From assembly GCF_000313135.1 (NCBI RefSeq), contig NW_004457654.1, forward strand, positions 1,436,028-1,500,027: a stretch of DNA of 64,000 bases. The letters run 5' to 3'. The DNA is from Acanthamoeba castellanii str. Neff. Taxonomy: Eukaryota > Discosea > Longamoebia > Acanthamoebidae. The notes beneath the pieces are model-generated. The model was not told where the DNA came from. It did not search any database and worked only from the letters and a program-made list of their open reading frames with translations. The first letter of the stretch is position 1. The number at the start of each line of letters is the position of its first letter. Below, in pieces: positions 1-11,299 of this stretch. The translations under genes were made by a program, and so were the position numbers.

Positions 1-2
1 AA

Positions 3-467
3 GTTATGGGCCAGGAGGAGGTGACACAGGGCGCGCTTCACTTTGTCAAAAAGATGGAGACCGGCGCGAGTGATGCCTTCAAGATTGGGCTGCCTGCTGG
101 TTCGTTGCACTTCAAGCCTCTCTCTCTCTCTGGAAAGGAGCTTCTCTTCTGATCACACACACTCACACACTAATGTGGTGTGCGTGTGCCCAACAGTGAT
201 GCTGTTCATCTCGCCAATCCCTGCGATCCCTGCGGTCATGTTGGTGGTAAGCCTGACTCTGCTCTGGTCCTGCTTTTTTGGCGTGGGTTCCTTGCTGACC
301 TTGTTCTGTGGCCGCCCATCCATGCACAGCGCAACACATTGGGCGCCATCTGGGGCAGCACACCTGGGCGCCTCATTCCCTCGCTCATTGGCATCCTGGG
401 TCAGCGGTCCTGGCTGAGCCTTGCTGGTATACGCATTGAGGACTATTACCCTTCCCTGACTGCCTAA
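3..467 (+). CDS. 3' part of a membrane-protein gene (partial at window edge)
   Basis: Three exons are supported by GT-AG boundaries and phase: 3-99, 197-246 and 330-467, with introns of 97 and 83 nt (the second has a strong GTAAGC donor). The joined frame runs from a hydrophilic part (MGQEEVTQGALHFVKKMETG) into a hydrophobic segment (VMLFISPIPAIPAVML) and then RNTLGAIWGSTPGRLIPSLI, ending IEDYYPSLTA and TAA at 465-467. The hydrophobic middle suggests a membrane segment. I do not recognise the family, and the 5' part lies outside the window. The first donor (G100 T101) is not a strong consensus. Without it the first frame would stop at 150-152, so the exon 1-exon 2 junction is the least certain part. 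Confidence 0.5.
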
Positions 468-483
468 AAGCTGCTGTTGTGTT

Positions 484-1640
484 AGCCCCCAGGTGAGGGC
501 AATGTGTGGTGGAAAACAACATAAATGATCTTTCCCTCATAATGACTCTTCGATGTATCTTTTTTTCCATTACGTCGTCGATGGATCGTTTTTTCCCATT
601 ATGGTGTTGGTTTTCGGGTGACCGTCCGATGACGTCGTCGCGTGGATAACGCGGGCGGTGGCCGATCGACCAACAACCGGAGCAGAGCGCTCCAATGGCT
701 CCTGCTGGCGACACACCACCACGGCGGCGACGACGACGACGACGCGGCACTCCTCCTCACCATCGCACTCGACCACTGCGACGACAAAGACGGCGACGTC
801 TCGCGACGGACCACAAACGCGAAATCGATCTTTGGGTTTCATTTCCCCGGTCGCATCACCAGCACCACGCGCACGCCGCGCCGGCGTCGTCGCAGTTCCA
901 CCCGAACATACCCACCGCGGCAACGCCGACGCGAGACCACCACCCTCGACCACCTCCCGCCAAGGTGCTGGCCCGGCGAGCCGTAGTGTGCTGCCGCCAC
1001 GCAAAGAGAGATTGGCGAGAACAAGTCGGTGGACCGCAGGCTGCCTTGGCGCGTGCCGCTCCAGCGCGAGACGGACGTGTCTCCATTGGGCAGAGTGATG
1101 CGCACCACGGCCGGCGCCAAGCAGGCGCTGCATGAACACTGGCAGGACGGCGCCGTCGCCAACACACAGGTTGCGCATGTCGGCGTTGGTTTAGTTGCCC
1201 ACGGCGTTGACGAACGCGGGCGGCAGGCGGTCGTCCATGTCCCACAAGGGGTTTTTGATCCGCGCGCCCAGAGGCCCCTCGACGTGCCCTAGCCCCACCA
1301 ATTGAATGATGGCGATCAAAAGGAATGATTGTAACGAGTTCGAGAGGTACTCAGCACCCAGGGAATTCACTAGTGACGCTCATAGTCCTGTGTTTACGCA
1401 CGCGATAATCTTAGGGCATGTTCCACGAGGATCTTCTGATATGAGGAACCACGGACAGGAACCACCCAAGCCAGACCCATCAGTTCGGCTCTCATGCCAA
1501 GCAGCTTGAACATGCACTGGAGTAGGATGAATGCTTCTTAGTTCCGGCTCTTGGGTGCTCCGCAGACAACCTACTCCCTACAAAGAGGTTTTTAACACTA
1601 CCATGATCGACCACACTCAACCCCTTTCCTCAGGACCCTC
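484..1640. other. CpG-rich stretch without a convincing intact gene
   Basis: Open frames on both strands here look like by-products of GC-rich sequence. On the minus strand, about 1290-1000, short peptide-like stretches such as NPLWDMDDRLPPAFVNAVGN followed by a stop and then MRNLCVGDGAVLPVFMQRLL hint at a broken gene. Nothing could be joined into a model. 1300-1640 shows nothing recognisable. Confidence 0.3.
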
Positions 1641-1706
1641 GTCATGCCCAAGGTGAACTCCAAAAGATTTGAAATGTTGGCGCACGAGGTACATCAGATT
1701 CAGTTA

Positions 1707-3042
1707 TCAGTTCACAGGGACGAACAACAGGTCCCACACATAATCATAGCTTCTGTAACTACCGAAGGGAGAGGCCTGAAGATCCATCGTATTGACGTCG
1801 AAGAACAGCAGGTGGGGAGGGCCACCGAACTTGGCGCTAACCACGTAGATGCCACTCTCCTCGTCGAGCGCAGCCACGTTCCTCTGTACAGTCCAAAAGA
1901 CTGGGATGTGCTTGCGTTGGATCACCACTCCCTTGGTGGCATCGATCGCTGTGGCAAGGAGTAGGCCACGTTAGCCCACCCTCGAAACCTCCACAGCTAA
2001 GCTTGAAGGGGGTTCTACCTTGGAAGACCAGTGTCGAGTTCACTTGCCCAACGGTGTAAATGGTTTTCAGATCACGGGAAAGCACAGGAGCAATCATGCT
2101 TTGCTGTACACGAGCACAGATGATTAGGACCGATGGGAAGTGAGCATGGTCCACTCTCTTGTCGTACCTCGATCTTTTGATTATAGAAAGGTGTGCCAGG
2201 GGCACGAAGAGAGATTCGCCAGGTCTCCCACAGATTGCTGTTAGCACTTGCCATGAGAAGCATCTGTTGAGACGGCATGGAACTCACCCATCAGGCTTTG
2301 TGTCGAGGCAGGGGAAGATGGGTGGCACTGACCTCCTGTGTGTACGGATTGATGGCCACACGGCCGTTGATGCCCCAGCAGCCAGAGGCAGGAAGGTCAT
2401 GCTTGTAGGTGGCCAGCAGTTTTAAGCCTCCTGTCGCTGGATGCACCTGAGAAACCACCACCAAGTGTTAACTTTCTGGGTGATGAGAGGAACGGCTGGT
2501 AGATGCGCATCAACCTCATACAAGCGGAACTCCGGAACATCTTGAACCTGCGTGAAGGCGTAGAGCTTGGAGTCTAACTTGTTGGCCGCGAGTTGCCACA
2601 AGCCACATTCGTCCTTGGCCAAGGTCACATTCACATAGATCCCTTTCACCTGGTCTTCTTCGTGTAACAGCGTGATCAGAGCAGGTTGGCGGAGGGCGAG
2701 AGTGTCTCCTCCCCAGAACAGGGCCTGTGTACGCAGGAGAGGAAGAGGTAAGATAACTGCACACACAAGCTTGGTATTGGAGTTATAGGATACCGTTGAG
2801 CTGCCATATCTACCGACTGAGAGCAGCTTCCTCTGTGGAGGCCAGGTCGTGATGTTTGAGGCTGCTAGTTGTTGGAATAAGATGCTATCATTTGGGCTGC
2901 TTGCGAACTCGCCATAGACGCCGCTTCTGAGCAAGCCCGTCAAGAAGTTTCCCTCCTGGCGAACAACGTTCGCACAGGAGCAGCCTAACAGGAAGCCCAG
3001 CAAAAGGAAGATCAAAAGAGAGTGCAATCTAGTCAGCTTCAT
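1707..3042 (-). CDS. Secreted or lipoprotein-like protein of unknown function, five exons
   Basis: Exons on the minus strand are 3042-2515, 2446-2333, 2263-2168, 2103-2019 and 1948-1707. Introns are 68, 69, 64 and 70 nt, all GT-AG, and phases match at every junction, giving 354 residues. The N-terminus (MKLTRLHSLLIFLLLGFLLGC) is a classical signal peptide, so the protein probably enters the secretory pathway. The body has several N-glycosylation sequons (for example NITT, NVT) and a repeated pattern of hydrophobic strands with LYxVxxxTGxL-like turns (LYEVHPATGGLKLL, LLFFDVNTMDLQ). This recalls beta-propeller-like surface proteins, but no catalytic motif is visible and I cannot name the family. 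The gene is intact and in ordinary CpG-containing sequence. Confidence 0.8.
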
Positions 3043-3229
3043 TGTGTTGTGCTCAACGTCGAAGAGCCAGCCCTAGACAAGCGCTTTCCCGAAAAGCAGT
3101 GCGAAAAGTTGGTATCTCCGTCAAACCTGCGTGGTTTGGAACTCTCCCCGTCCAATTCCTTTCTGATGGTGTGATTTGTCAGCAAATTGCTGCCACCACC
3201 TGATTGGCCCATGTGGGACAACAGGTTGG

Positions 3230-4380
3230 ACTGGTGGTAATTTCCTTCTTACCCAAGTGTCTTACACTTTGAAAAGTGAAATTTATTTGATTTAGGTGGT
3301 GTGAGTGGGAGCCATCATCAGTGGGCATCACTCCACATGTTCTCAGCTGCCTGAGGATGTGCCAACCTTGTGCAATATGAGGCTGCCTCCTCAGTGCACA
3401 ATCCTGCTTGAACAGCTTGCTGAGAGGGAATTTAAGCACCACAGAATTGTGGAAAAAAATTGGTTTCCATTTTGTCCAACTCTGGACTGGAATTTTCTTG
3501 TTGGACCATTCTCTGTTAGTCAACAAAATGTAGCAGTACACAGCAACTTTAAGGGAGCCAACTTCCAGTTTCATGCCCTGAAGTAGTACAGTACCCTTAA
3601 AAATGGAGCCTGATTCCAATTGTGGCACTTCCTTGAAATTTCAAAACTGGGGTTTGGGGGGACCAGTTTTGTCCACATGAGAGACCAGGCAGGGACACAC
3701 AGGCACTCTTGCTTGGCAGGGGAGTGGTGCTCCACTTCAAACCACTCCTTGGGGGACTTGCAGCAGGCATTCATTATTTCACAGAACTGGTCAAACATGG
3801 TGAGGTCAATTTGAATATCAATGTTGTGGGGTAAAGAAAGGTCATTTTGGTATCAGTAGTTTGGGTTTTGTAACTAAAGGACCATCTTGATTACAGACAG
3901 TTGTATAAATAAAATCTTGCCTTGTTTAGACCAAAAAGGAATTACAAAAGTAAGTGTTGGTTTCCAGTCAGTCAGAGACACAGGATCAGGGAACCATTAC
4001 CCAGTTAACTAAACTCTTTGAACTGAACAACTCAGATATGACAGATTATCTGGCCAACAATCAATTCCACTACACAACTAAAGTAATGCCACATGAACTG
4101 AGCTTCTGAAATTATACTAAAAACTCAGTTTTGAAAACTGTGTTTCCATCAATTGGGATGACATTTCCCCAAAAGCTTATTTCACTGAACACCATATTAA
4201 TGGACCAGAGCTGTTGGTGGCCAATTTTTCCTTGTGCCCATGAAAAAGAACATGACCACCAACAACACCTGCACCATGTACACCCTTCCCAATGAGAATT
4301 ACTGTCTTCAATGCATCTATACATCCTAAGGGTTTGTTGATCAAACTACCATTCTAATCAAACAACAACAACAACAACAA
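3230..4380. other. CpG-poor, transposon-like stretch without an assignable gene
   Basis: CG dinucleotides almost disappear at about 3.2 kb. Minus-strand frames at 3798-3571 and 3628-3179 contain protein-like text (MFDQFCEIMNACCKSPKEWF; NPSFEISRKCHNWNQAPF). They may be exons of a decayed mobile-element gene, but no domain could be recognised. A short (AAC)n run lies at about 4361-4386. Confidence 0.3.
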
Positions 4381-4416
4381 CAACAGAAGAGAAAGCACAG
4401 CAGTGGTGCAACTGAT

Positions 4417-5368
4417 GTGGGTCAGATTGCCACACAGCATGTCATTCAGACTGCCCAAGACTGGTGGAGCTCTGTTGGCAACTTCTTCCAGTTTGTCCTG
4501 GACATGGAAGCACTGCTGGTGGGCAAGCTCAACATCACCTTCCTCTGGAGCTATCCTCATGTCCATGGCTGGATCACCTGGATTAACAAGTGGGTGGCTG
4601 GCTCAACAAAGAGGAACAAGGCACTCCACCTGATCAGCCTGCTCAAGTGGCTGGACAGTGAGTCAATCACCCCTGCATCATCTGGGATGCCTCACACTGC
4701 CTCACAAGCCTTTGTGCCTTCTCCAAACAGGGCAAGCAAAAGTACAACCAGTCCATGACCAAGGCCATGAACAACAATGAGCTGGTGGCAGCTGGCAATG
4801 CCCTCCACACCAACAAGCAGCCCACCTTCATCCTCTGGCTCCTGGACCATGTGGAGCACTGCTCTGCTCCCTTCCAGAAATCCCCACAGGACACCACATC
4901 CCTGGCAGTGAAGGTACACAAACAACCAAAGCAATTGAACCAAAGCAATTGTTCTGTTTTGCAAGTCAGGGTTTAGTTATAGAACTATTGGCCAACAGTT
5001 GCATTGTGTGTTTTTGTGAGGAAATCACTAGTTCACAAACTAAACCCTAATTTTACTTTCTCTTTCTCTTCTCTTGTGTGCCAGGTGCCCAAAGCTGTGC
5101 AGGCTACAAGGTGGTGGCTTGCATTTCAGCTGCAGTGCTACATCCAGGTGCTGATGGAGGTCTTCAACAGTGGCTACTGGCAGGAGATTGTCAGTGTGAA
5201 CTGCCTCAAGTGGTTGAGCACTGTCAACACCATTGAGGCAATGATACCCACTGAGAAGTTGACCTGCTTCAAGACTGACAAGGTGCCACTCAGCTCCTCC
5301 ATCAACTGCTACTCACCCTCTGGATCAACACCCATGGCCAGCCACTTCAGTTCAACAGCTACACACAA
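4417..5368 (+). pseudogene. Decayed transposon-type gene fragment, three exons
   Basis: Plus-strand exons can be chained. The first (about 4417-4658) contains IATQHVIQTAQDWWSSVGNF and ends LLKWLD before a GTGAGT donor. The second (about 4732-4914) contains KYNQSMTKAMNNNELVAAGN and ends TTSLAVK before GTACAC. The third starts after a CAG at about 5085 with VPKAVQATRWWLAFQLQCYI and continues to about 5368. All lie in CpG-poor sequence, and the frame ends abruptly where CpG-rich sequence starts near 5370, so the gene appears truncated. The TRWW region recalls the 'TRW' stretch of some DNA-transposase families (hAT-like), but that is only a resemblance. Confidence 0.35.
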
Positions 5369-5539
5369 GGTGTTAAGAGTGTGTTGCAGGAGTTCCATCC
5401 CCTCCTCTCACTGACATCCCTCTCGCGACTACGACCTTGACGTTGTGTTGCTGATTTGAGCGCGACGAGGGCGCGGACAAAAGACGTCGGCATCGGTTCG
5501 CTACTGGCACGCGTCGGCAAAGACGATGGACGCATCAGA

Positions 5540-7480
5540 CCGCTGCCGATGTTGTGCGGGTCCACCGATGACGACGACTACGACGAGGGCGACATGACGA
5601 TACGGCGCAGGCGCTGTTGTGGCGAGGGCGCCGCAGACGACCACGACGCCAACTGGCCGCTGGCGCGGTTGCATCCACGCAGAGTCTCACACACACGCGC
5701 CCCATAGCCTGAGCTCGCCCTCCCCCAGCCCAGCCGACCCGACGTCTGGTACGGCTGCCAAGACCGACGATGTAGTCCGCGCGCCGACCTCTAGCACACA
5801 TCCGGGTTGGCGCGCTGGCCAAGATTTGCGTAGTGCTGCAGGCGTCTGGCATGCTGGCATCTCGCGCGCTGGCGAATGCCGGCCTAGAGTTAACTACTAC
5901 GTAGTGCTGCTCGCGTCTTGCGCGCTAGCGTCTCGCGTGCTGGCGCGCTGTCCAATTGTTGAGTATGGCACCTCGCGCGCTGGCGTCTCACGTGCTGGCG
6001 AAGAATGCTGACGTAACCCAAGAGTTGCGTCGTGCTGGCGTGCCGAGCGCTGGCGTCTGGTGTGTTGGGGTCTCGCGTGTGGGCGTGTCGCGAGCTGTCG
6101 TATAGAGTGCTTATGTGCTGTCCAAGAACTGCGTAGTGTTGGCGCCTCTCGTGTTGGCGTGGCGCGCTGGCCCAGAATTTGTGGTGCCAACGCTGCGCCC
6201 CCGAGCTAGCGTCTCGCGTGCTGCCGGCAAGAGTATAGCGCGGTGCAGGCGATGGCAATGGCTGTAGCGCACGGGCGTGGGCCTGGTGTCTGTGGCGTCC
6301 TTGGTCTGACACAAAGTTGGTGCAAGCCCAACTCTGCTCGGCTCGACTCGACTCGACTCGTCGTCGGGTTGGAGGCTGGACCGCGTGGTGACGCCGACTC
6401 TGAGACGACGATGTCGCGGAGGGGCAAGCGCACTCACGCCAAGCTCGCCGAGCATGCCGCGCCGGTATCAGGGGGCTGCGCTCGCGCGAGTCGAGTAGGG
6501 CCGCGGCGGTATGGGTGGACAGCGCGCGCGAGTCGTGGGGGGGGGACGGATGCGATGGCAGGTGGAGCCAATGTCAACTTGGTTCAAGTCGCCGACGTGG
6601 TGGACCGAGTCGCAAACTCGGCTCGACTCGTCATCCGACACGCAAACCTTGGCCCGACACAAACTCGGCGCAGTGTACTCGGCGCAGTCTACTCGACGTG
6701 CGCGTACGCCGCGGCGAGGTCGGCATGCTCGGCACGACAGACTCTGCGCGGCATCGCATCGTCTCTACGCGGGTATTAGGCGCCTGCACTCGGGACAACA
6801 TACTTCGCACGGGGTACCGGCATACTTGGCGCGGCGTACTGGCGGCATTGATGCAGCATACTTGGCGCAGCATCCTCGTCGCATCCTCTGCGCGGGGTAC
6901 GTGAAGCGCGCGCTTACTCCGCCGCGGAGACCTCAGCATGCTTGGCGCTCTCCGTCGGGTTGGTGTCACCGAGTTTGTGTCGCGAGGACGAGCAGCCGAG
7001 ACGACGACAAGCTGAGTCTGGCTTGCCCCAGGTTTGCGTCGGTGAGTCGGTTCTGTGTCGGTCAAACAAGTTGGCCAGGCTGATCGACTTTGCATCGAGC
7101 CGAGTTTGTGATTGCGCAAGCGGCGGCATGCGACACAGCGTACTTGACTCGGCATGCTTGACGCGCGTACGCCGCTGCGGTGATGTCAGTGTACCTGACG
7201 CGCGCGCTTGCACCGCTGCGGCGAGGTCAGCACGCTTGGCGCGGCGTTGCGTTGTCGAGGTGGTGTCGCGAGGGCGAGCCGACAACAAGTCGAGTCGAGT
7301 GGGGCTTGCATCGAGTTTATGTTGGACCCACTTTGTGTAGGGCCAAGCTTGTGTTGGATGGATGGCGAACCAAGTCAAACGTTTCTGTTGGCTCACAAAG
7401 TTGACGCAAACAGATTTTGGACTGCCACCAGCGCGGCGCGTCACACTCTATGCGGCGCACTCGGCCGGGTGCCTCCCCGC
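5540..7480 (+). repeat. Composite GC-rich repeat, copy 1 of a large duplicated segment
   Basis: This segment is built of short, CpG-dense units such as CGTCTCGCGTGCTGGCGCG (about 5.85-6.2 kb) and GGCGTACTTGGCGCGGC-like units (about 6.65-7.3 kb), with interspersed blocks of the type GAGTTTGTGTCGG. A diverged collinear copy lies at about 54.88-55.9 kb; for example the block starting ACGCAGAGTCTCACACACAC occurs at about 5676 and again at about 54893. Long open frames here in several phases are by-products of the missing A/T-rich stop codons and do not resemble proteins. Confidence 0.7.
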
Positions 7481-7739
7481 GTGCCTCCAACCTACGGCCG
7501 CGGTCGCAAAGCCAGCAACCCCATGCCACCCCACATCGTCGCATGCATCATGCGTGCGCCATCGCCTGTGCTGGCGTTGGCGCTTCATGGTGCTGGCGTT
7601 GGCGCACATGGGCGTGACTCGTGCTGGTGCTGCATGCTGGCGTTAGCGCGTGTTGGTGGGGGCAGTGTGCTGCATGTTGGCAGAGCGGGCGGCCAACGCC
7701 TCTCTTGGCGCGTGGACATACTCACGATTGTATACACTT

Positions 7740-7880
7740 GCTGGTGAAAGAGAAGAAGCTGCTTGTCATCCATCCCACACAGCACACGCAGCTGCTCTTG
7801 GCAGACATGGAAGTTCTTGACTTCCTCGATCTTCTGCTTGACTCAGATGCACTGGGCCAGTTCTTGGTTGTGGTGTAATC
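7740..7880 (+). other. Possible isolated exon remnant
   Basis: A CpG-poor islet between repeat blocks encodes EKKLLVIHPTQHTQLLLADM and FLDLLLDSDALGQFLVVV before a stop at about 7876-7878. It may be a decayed exon. No partner exon was identified. Confidence 0.2.
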
Positions 7881-8029
7881 CAGGGTAGGATGGGGAGAGG
7901 TAAAGGATGGCCATCAAAGGCAATGATGAGAGGATGCTGATGGTGTGTTTGTCTTTCTTTGCAGTAGAAGAGAGTGTTGAGTGTGATGTTGGAGGGGGAG
8001 AGTATGTGCTGTTATGTGCTGTTAGGGTT

Positions 8030-8945
8030 GCCCTAGGGCTCGACGGCCATGGGGAGCGTGGTGACGACGACCACTACAAGCGCAAAGGCGTACTACACGC
8101 AAGGTGCGCGCTTGATTTGGCACACACGAATGGCAGCGACAGCCTGTGGACCACGTTGACGACGGCAGCACATCGTGGGGCCGTGAGCGGGCTGTGCTCT
8201 TGCTGGTGGCTGGCGTTTGCTGTCGGCCTCGCTGGAGCGCGGCGGCTGGCGACTGGGCGAAAGCCGTCGGTGCGCATCGGTTTGGGTTGTTGGGTCGGCC
8301 CGCGCACCAGCCGCGACGTCGACGTCAGAAGCAGAAGCAGTCACCGACACCGCGGTCGGCCCCGACGCCGCTGCTCCGTCTTGTGCTGCCATCTTCCCCG
8401 CGCGCGTCATGCTGCGTCGCCACAACCCAACAGGCTCTGCCTTGGCCTTTGCGTATTGTCGCGCGCTCACTTTCAAATGAACCACAACAAGCGCAAGCAC
8501 CACCCGGCCTCTCTGCCAGCCCTCGCAGCCGCCGTCCTTGCTGCTGCTCGGCTGTCCGCCTGCCCGAATGACGACCCGAGCGTGGAGCCGAATCCATCGC
8601 CGATGTTATCCTCGGCTGGGCACGCCAGAAGCCGCTCTCATGCGGGCGCTCACGCCGTCTCGCCGAAGCCAGAATACTTGGTGCGGCGTCGAGCGTCGAC
8701 CGTGACGGCAACAGCGAGCAATGTCGGGGCACAGCAGCAACACCGGCGCACCCTGTTTCGCCTCGCCGCTTCCGTCTTCGCGTGGCACATGCAGCGCACG
8801 TCTCGCCTCGCGTTTGCACCGCCGCCGACATTGCTCGCTGCTGGTGGTGGTGGTGGTGTCGCCGATGCGCTCGCTACTGTTGCACCCGCGTGCGTGTCAG
8901 CTGCAAAGGCAACTATCCCTTCAAGACACACACTTTGCCATCTTA
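8030..8945 (+). repeat. CpG-rich copy of an interspersed repeat family
   Basis: The stretch around 8400-8510 (GCGCGTCATGCTGCGTCGCC, then a pyrimidine-rich part, then TTTCAAATGAACCACAACAAG) aligns by eye with CpG-decayed copies at about 63.43-63.54, 60.77-60.88 and 57.86-57.95 kb (for example CATGCGTCACACTGTGGCAC and TTTCAAAATAAACAAGACAA), and with an inverted copy near 39.78-39.86 kb. The 347-codon open frame across it is therefore rejected as a gene. Confidence 0.6.
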
Positions 8946-8959
8946 GGTGACGAAAGGGC

Positions 8960-9237
8960 TTGATGGCATGGACCTCATCTCAGTGGGGCATGCTTGCCAT
9001 CTGGGTTATTGCCACTTTTGGCTTCATCGACCAGGCCAATGCCTTCCACCTCCACTACTGCTTTTTGCATTGAACAGCCAAGCACACACGTGCTCAATTT
9101 CTGTCCATCTTCTTCCTTGCCATCATTAATTCGTGGATCATTTACAAGCATCTCATCAACAAAAAGGGCATCTCGTACCATGAGTACTTCTATGAGCTCA
9201 TTGAGGCCCTTGCCAAGCACGGTGGTGCCCATTGATA
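8960..9237 (+). pseudogene. Remnant of a piggyBac-type transposase C-terminal region
   Basis: The plus-strand frame reads IATFGFIDQANAFHLHYC, then a TGA at about 9057, then FLSIFFLAIINSWIIYKHL, GISYHEYFYELIEAL and two stops near 9236. The order 'G-x-hD-x-x-N-x-x-H', then a hydrophobic helix ending iiN-x-w-i-i-Y, then a short helix ending in the protein's last residues, matches the C-terminal part of piggyBac-derived transposases as I know the family. The catalytic DDE core is not present, so this is an inert fragment. Confidence 0.45.
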
Positions 9238-9491
9238 GTGGAAACTGGAAGCCCATGCATCTGTACTGGATGCTCTACCACCACAGGGCTACCTCCGCGA
9301 AAACCAAGTATCACAACCTCGACCTCTCCCATTTGGCCAGAGTGGCGCTCTCTCGCCTCCGTGACCTCTCTGCAAACGTAGATGGTTTCCCGGCCCTGGA
9401 AATTCAATCAAGTGAAACCCTATTTCCATCCACCGAGGCGCGGTGCACCATTTGGAAAGGTTTTCTTTGGGATATTGGGAAGAAGGCTTAT

Positions 9492-10619
9492 CTATTTGTC
9501 CAGTTGCTGTTGAATCCAATTTACCACCTCCTTATAGCCATCACGCCTGGCTGCCTCAAGACACAAATGTGCATTCCAAGGGGCGCCGTTAGCACGCGCC
9601 CACTGCAGCACTTCAAGATGGCCATGCTTTGCAGCAACAGTGCATGTACTCTCGTCCCAGGGGCATCCATTGGCGCGCGCCCACTGGAGCACCTCTAGGT
9701 GGCCTCTCTCTGCTGCTCTGGAGCATGTCATGTGGTCCCAGGGACATCCGTTGGCACGCGCCCACTGCAGCACCTCAAGATGTCCTCCCCATGCGGCAGC
9801 GTGACAGGTCCTTTCGTTCCAGGGGCAGCCTCTAGCCCGCGCCCACTGTAGAATCTCGAGATGGCCGCCACCTGCCGCGCCGGAGCATGTGCCCTTGCTC
9901 CAGGGGCACCAACGGGCGCGTGCCCACTGCAGTACTGGCAGATGGCCTCCCGATGCAGCATAGGAGCAAGTGTCCTTGTCCCAGGGACACCCATTTGCAC
10001 GAGCCCACTGGAGCATCTCTAAGTGGCCTCCAAATGCTGCCATGGTGCAGGTGCGCTTGTCCCAGGGACAACCATTCGCCCGTGCCCACTGCAACACCTC
10101 GAGATGGCCACCTTCTGCTGCCTTCTCGCACGTGTCCTGGTCCCAGGGGCATCCATTGGCACGCGCCCACTGCAGTACGTCCAAACGGCCGCCCTGTGCC
10201 GCACATGTGCAGGTCCATCTGCACAAGGGACAGCCGTTGGCATGTGCCCACCTGAGCACCTCCAGGTGGCCACCCCTAGCGGCAGCAGCTGAGGTCTTGC
10301 TCGTCCACGGGCAGCCATTGGAGCGTGCCCACTGGAGCACCTCCAGGTGGCCACCCCTTGCAGCGAACTCACATGTGTCCTGGTCCCAGGGGCATCCATT
10401 GGCGCGCGCCCACTGAAGCACAGCAAGTCGTCCTTCTGCCGCAACAAGCGAACTAAAGATCGTGGCCGCGCTTTGTGACGGTAACAGGCGTGTGGGCGCG
10501 GGGTTCCGGGAGGGAAGTAGGTCGTTCCATAGGCGGCACACAAAACGGCAGCACGGCAAGCTGAGGTGGTCAACATGACCCAGTATATGGTCCACCAGCT
10601 CCACCGTCAGGTCCTCCAT
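9492..10619 (-). CDS. F-box protein with WARANGCPW-type ankyrin repeats
   Basis: An intact single-exon frame of 375 residues. Residues 1-45 look like an F-box (LTVELVDHILGHVDHLSLPC, then RFVCRLWND), the part that would bind Skp1 in an SCF ubiquitin-ligase complex. From about residue 62 there are eleven tandem units of 26 residues (78 bp) of the form GHLEVLQWARANGCPWDxxT, with CxxAAxxG completing each unit, and a shorter terminal unit (YKEVVNWIQQQL). These are ankyrin-like repeats common in amoebae, some algae and giant DNA viruses, probably serving as the substrate-binding surface. High DNA similarity between units means copy number could change by slippage. The gene is divergent from the hypothetical gene at 10829-11287. 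A broken relative lies at 13890-14123. Exchange with giant viruses is possible but not shown here. Confidence 0.85.
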   Translation of the reverse strand: MEDLTVELVDHILGHVDHLSLPCCRFVCRLWNDLLPSRNPAPTRLLPSQSAATIFSSLVAAEGRLAVLQWARANGCPWDQDTCEFAARGGHLEVLQWARSNGCPWTSKTSAAAARGGHLEVLRWAHANGCPLCRWTCTCAAQGGRLDVLQWARANGCPWDQDTCEKAAEGGHLEVLQWARANGCPWDKRTCTMAAFGGHLEMLQWARANGCPWDKDTCSYAASGGHLPVLQWARARWCPWSKGTCSGAAGGGHLEILQWARARGCPWNERTCHAAAWGGHLEVLQWARANGCPWDHMTCSRAAERGHLEVLQWARANGCPWDESTCTVAAKHGHLEVLQWARANGAPWNAHLCLEAARRDGYKEVVNWIQQQLDK

Positions 10620-10828
10620 GTTGTCGGTGCTGTGGTGTTACGGCGCTGTGGCTACTCTCCCAATATTCCGTGCCCCGATATCTGGCCAATAGCCTTACAA
10701 ATTGGGTAACCAGGCTATTGGCTCAATGTCGGGGCTGGAATATTGTAGACGCTGTCGCCATTGGCCAGGCGTTAGGTCGAGAAATGGCACAACAAGAGAG
10801 GCTGGGAAACACACAACTACACAACACA

Positions 10829-11287
10829 ATGAACGCAGGTCTCGTGGCAAAAGGCCAGTGGGTATTCGGGCAGGTCAAGCCTGATCCGGTGGCTGGTCCC
10901 TTCCCCCCGCAGGTCCTCGCCAGCATAGGCCTCACCCTGAACAAGACCGGCGGCATGACCGTACAGTCGACCATCAACTCGGGCCAGGGAAGCTTCACCC
11001 TGGGTGGAGGCGGCAGGACCATCGCCTTCTCCGGCGTGACGTGGACCGAGCGTGGCCTGGGCGAGCTCCACGTCCAGGGCGACGCTAACGGCACTTTGAG
11101 GCAGCGAATGATTGAGGCTGAGCAGTTTCTGCGGGACAGGCTGTCAAGCGCGGCGGGAGTCTATGACCTTTCACTCAATGACACAGATAATGAGGACCAT
11201 GAGATGGTGATCAAGAGCCAGCAGGATGGCACCAAACTCATCTTCTTCATCAATGGAACAGAGCCTTGGAGCTGGTTCACGTACTGA
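10829..11287 (+). CDS. Hypothetical protein, single exon
   Basis: The frame is open from 10670, but 10829 is chosen as start: it leaves a promoter-sized gap of about 210 bp to the divergent F-box gene and begins MNAGLVAKGQWVFGQ. An upstream methionine at 10784 is an alternative. The product is about 152 residues with a beta-rich middle (TGGMTVQSTINSGQGSFTLG, GGRTIAFSGVTWTERG), then an acidic region and the C-terminus FINGTEPWSWFTY. There is no signal peptide or membrane segment. I do not recognise the family. Codon use is CpG-containing and there are no internal stops, so it looks functional. Confidence 0.6.
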   Translation: MNAGLVAKGQWVFGQVKPDPVAGPFPPQVLASIGLTLNKTGGMTVQSTINSGQGSFTLGGGGRTIAFSGVTWTERGLGELHVQGDANGTLRQRMIEAEQFLRDRLSSAAGVYDLSLNDTDNEDHEMVIKSQQDGTKLIFFINGTEPWSWFTY

Positions 11288-11299
11288 GCCTCACATGCC

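Noticed and set aside
1350..1375. GGGAATTCACTAGTGA, which resembles a cloning-vector polylinker
   Set aside because: A single 16-base match from memory with no vector sequence on either side; chance or a real genomic sequence is simpler. An exact vector search would settle it.
7907..8950. 347-codon open frame
   Set aside because: It runs through a repeat with relatives at 57-63 kb and on the opposite strand at 39.8 kb. The sequence is Ala/Ser/Arg-rich low complexity with overlapping long frames in other phases.
9492..10619. Viral origin of the F-box/ankyrin gene
   Set aside because: The repeat type occurs both in amoebae and in giant viruses, and nothing else viral was recognised next to it.
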